7,436 bases of DNA from the NCBI GenBank assembly GCA_964476375.1, contig CAYYZW010000023.1, positions 1-7,436 on the forward strand, in the 5' to 3' direction. Origin of the DNA: SAT2750 sp964476375. Lineage in GTDB: Bacteria; Planctomycetota; Planctomycetia; Pirellulales; Pirellulaceae. Positions 5,493-7,436 of this stretch are shown piece by piece (within the stretch, counting starts at the first letter, position 1; each line of letters opens with the position of its first letter). The notes beneath the pieces were generated by a model. That model saw only the letters and a list, made by a program, of their open reading frames with translations. It ran no database searches and was not told the DNA's origin. A program made the translations under genes and the position numbers.

Positions 5493-7436
5493 AAGTACGG
5501 AAGCGAAAACTCTTTTTTGAACAGCTTGAGCCGCGGCAGATGCTGACCGCTGCTGCGCTCATGCCCCTGGATGGGCTCGCGCCACCAGGGAATGAATTGC
5601 CGCCCGGTTCGATCACCCCGGGGCAGGTTCAGGCGGCCCTGGCAACCCTTTCATCGACCGGTACCGATCTGGTAATTGTCCAGCCCCAGGTCACGGACCC
5701 GACGAGCTTGAGCGAGGGAATTTCATTCCAGACAATCCAGTCTTCTCCACTGGTCCGACTGGATGAACTCCGTTCCAGCCAGGAATTTTCCGGTATCGAT
5801 GGCACGGGTTTTTCCGTCGTCATCGTGGATACCGGGATCGATCTGGATCATCCGTTCTTTGGCAGTGATGGGGACGGGGATGGAATTTCAGATCGGATTG
5901 TCTACAGCTATGACTTTTCCGGGGATAATGACAGCGATGCAAGTGACCACAATGGTCACGGCTCCAACGTTTCAAGTATCGTGGCATCGAGTGACAACCA
6001 GCTGACGGGAATGGCACCGGGTGCCAACATCATTCACCTGAAGGTCTTCCCGGATGCCGGTGGAGGGGCCACAGGACACGATATTGAGGAGGCATTGCAA
6101 TGGGTGGTGGCGCATGCCGGTGAATACAATATCGCCAGCGTCAACCTCTCACTTGGCTATGGCAACTTCTCCTATGTCCGCAACAATACCTCCTGGGCCG
6201 ATGAGTTTGCTGCTCTTGAATCGCTTGACGTGATCGCCGTCGCAGCTGCCGGTAATTCGTACTACTCGTTTGACAGTGAAACCGGCATCTCTGCTCCGGC
6301 AGCAGATCCGGCTGTCATCACGGTGGGTGCAGTATTTGACCGAAACATTGGCGGTGTCTCCTATGGGGGCGGAGCCACTGCCCAGACCAGCGGGCCGGAC
6401 GTGATCACGCCTTTCTCCCAGAGGCATCCATACCTGGTCGACGTTTTTGCACCTGGAGCACCGATCACGGGAGCCGGTCCCACCGGTGGACTGCTGACCC
6501 AGCACGGCACCAGCCAGGCAACCCCTCACGTGGCCGGTGCTGCCGCCCTTGCCCAGCAACTAGCCACACGGGAGCTGGGCCGGCGTTTGACAGTGGACGA
6601 GTTTCGGCATCTTCTCTCGACATCCTCGGCAACCATTCATGATGGAGATGACGAGAATGACAATGTGGACAATACAGAGACAGACTATCCGCGACTGGAC
6701 CTGGTCACCCTGGCTGGCGGCATCCAGCAACTGCGCCCAGGTTCGATCGAGGGCCAGCTGTTCTTTGACCTGAACCGGGATGGGCTGGCAGGTGAGGAGC
6801 CCGGTCTTGGCAGCCAGCTGGTTTACCTGGATGCCAACGATAATGGCATACTGGACGCGGGAACCGTGACCTTTGTTTCGGCAGCAGGTGACATTCCGAT
6901 CGAGGATCAATCGATGCTTCGGTCGGAGATCCTGGTTGACCAACAGCTTGGCCCACTTACCGATATCAACGTCGAAATCAACCTTGAACACAGCTGGAAT
7001 GCGGATCTTGCGATTTATGTGACGAGCCCGAGTGGAACCCGTATCGAGCTTGTTTCCGGGGTCGGCAACGGGCATGCCAATTTCCTGGGGACCGCCTTTG
7101 ATGACGAGGCCGGCACGTCGATATCGCAGGGGAGTCCACCCTACCAGGGTTCCTTCCGGCCTTCCGAACCTCTCTGGAAAATGGATTCTGAGCAGGCGAC
7201 CGGGAGCTGGATCCTGGAAGTCCATGACCGATTTTCCCAGGACGAGGGAGTGCTGCATGGCTGGACTTTAATGCTGGCTCATGCCGAGCAGTCAACAACC
7301 TCGGGCGAGGATGGTCGGTACCTGCTGGCGGGATTGCCGGCAGGTTTCCATCATGTCCGTCCCGTGGTATCCCCATCCTGTGTGCTCACTTCTCCAGGAC
7401 CGGAGGGTGGATCTGCACACCATGTGAACGTCATTG
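5435..7436 (+). CDS. Secreted S8 subtilisin-like serine protease with SdrD-B-like and P domains (3' end beyond window)
   Basis: The frame stays open for 667 codons to the window edge. Residues 1-40 are basic and then carry FFEQLEPRQMLTA (LEPR motif at 31-37), the N-terminal sorting-type signature of planctomycete exported proteins; no classical signal peptide is visible. A pro-region-like stretch (about 50-115) precedes the S8 catalytic domain (about 118-435). All catalytic residues are present: Asp132 (VVIVDTGIDLDHP), His175 (NGHGSNV), oxyanion Asn274 (AAAGNS) and Ser360 (GTSQATPHVAG). Between Asp and His lies DGDGDGISD (145-153), which fits a DxDxDGxxD calcium loop; another acidic stretch covers about 403-417. 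After the protease, an SdrD-B-like repeat begins at about 436 (GQLFFDLNRDG, VYLDANDNGILDAGT), is interrupted by a proprotein-convertase P domain (about 493-616: NVEINLEHSWNADLAIYVTSPSG, in pieces ending GSWILEVHD and HGWTLML), then seems to resume as GRYLLAGLPAGFHHVRPV. It probably degrades or processes proteins outside the cytoplasm. Further repeats past the edge are likely. Confidence 0.9.
   Translation, partial: MQRPYRQGRLWAGWNQRHLEVRKRKLFFEQLEPRQMLTAAALMPLDGLAPPGNELPPGSITPGQVQAALATLSSTGTDLVIVQPQVTDPTSLSEGISFQTIQSSPLVRLDELRSSQEFSGIDGTGFSVVIVDTGIDLDHPFFGSDGDGDGISDRIVYSYDFSGDNDSDASDHNGHGSNVSSIVASSDNQLTGMAPGANIIHLKVFPDAGGGATGHDIEEALQWVVAHAGEYNIASVNLSLGYGNFSYVRNNTSWADEFAALESLDVIAVAAAGNSYYSFDSETGISAPAADPAVITVGAVFDRNIGGVSYGGGATAQTSGPDVITPFSQRHPYLVDVFAPGAPITGAGPTGGLLTQHGTSQATPHVAGAAALAQQLATRELGRRLTVDEFRHLLSTSSATIHDGDDENDNVDNTETDYPRLDLVTLAGGIQQLRPGSIEGQLFFDLNRDGLAGEEPGLGSQLVYLDANDNGILDAGTVTFVSAAGDIPIEDQSMLRSEILVDQQLGPLTDINVEINLEHSWNADLAIYVTSPSGTRIELVSGVGNGHANFLGTAFDDEAGTSISQGSPPYQGSFRPSEPLWKMDSEQATGSWILEVHDRFSQDEGVLHGWTLMLAHAEQSTTSGEDGRYLLAGLPAGFHHVRPVVSPSCVLTSPGPEGGSAHHVNVI

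Noticed and set aside
6560..7258. A 232-codon open frame on the minus strand
   Set aside because: It is antisense to the P-domain region of the protease, which has clear motifs in the plus frame.

Overview
The window looks like chromosomal DNA of a planctomycete. The best evidence is the long secreted protease at the right end: its N-terminus carries the LEPRxxL-type motif (LEPRQML) typical of planctomycete surface and extracellular proteins, and it combines subtilase, SdrD-B-like and P-domain modules. This assignment rests on domain style, not on a marker gene. No rRNA, tRNA, CRISPR array, transposase or integrase was seen.

Layout. (1) Bases 1-96, minus strand: the first 32 codons of an unrecognised gene that runs off the left edge. 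(2) 97-376: a gene-free divergent region with two overlapping inverted repeats and several GTTA-containing repeats. (3) 377-1063, plus: a 228-aa protein with a complete JAMM (JAB/MPN) metallo-isopeptidase motif, with no ubiquitin-like, E1 or E2 partner in view. (4) 1097-4282, minus, convergent with it: a 1061-aa fusion of all three AmmeMemoRadiSam components, in the order radical SAM enzyme, AMMECR1 (protein A), Memo (protein B). About 200 residues between the A and B parts look like a decayed second AMMECR1 copy. (5) 4283-4418: a short divergent region with a good sigma70-type promoter for the fusion gene and a perfect 12-bp palindrome near the predicted transcript start. (6) 4419-5492, plus: a TauE/SafE-type membrane exporter whose frame continues about 100 non-hydrophobic residues past the normal family end and into the next gene. 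A tandem TGATGA stop in the -1 frame suggests a frameshift. (7) 5435-7436, plus, cut by the right edge: a secreted S8 subtilisin-like protease with a P domain placed inside an SdrD-B-like repeat.

The genes do not form one evident operon: strands alternate and each main gene has its own upstream region or ribosome-binding site. The main points of interest are the one-polypeptide AmmeMemoRadiSam system, its unassigned middle domain, the orphan JAMM protein, and the nested-domain protease. No wholly new multi-gene system can be claimed from this window.
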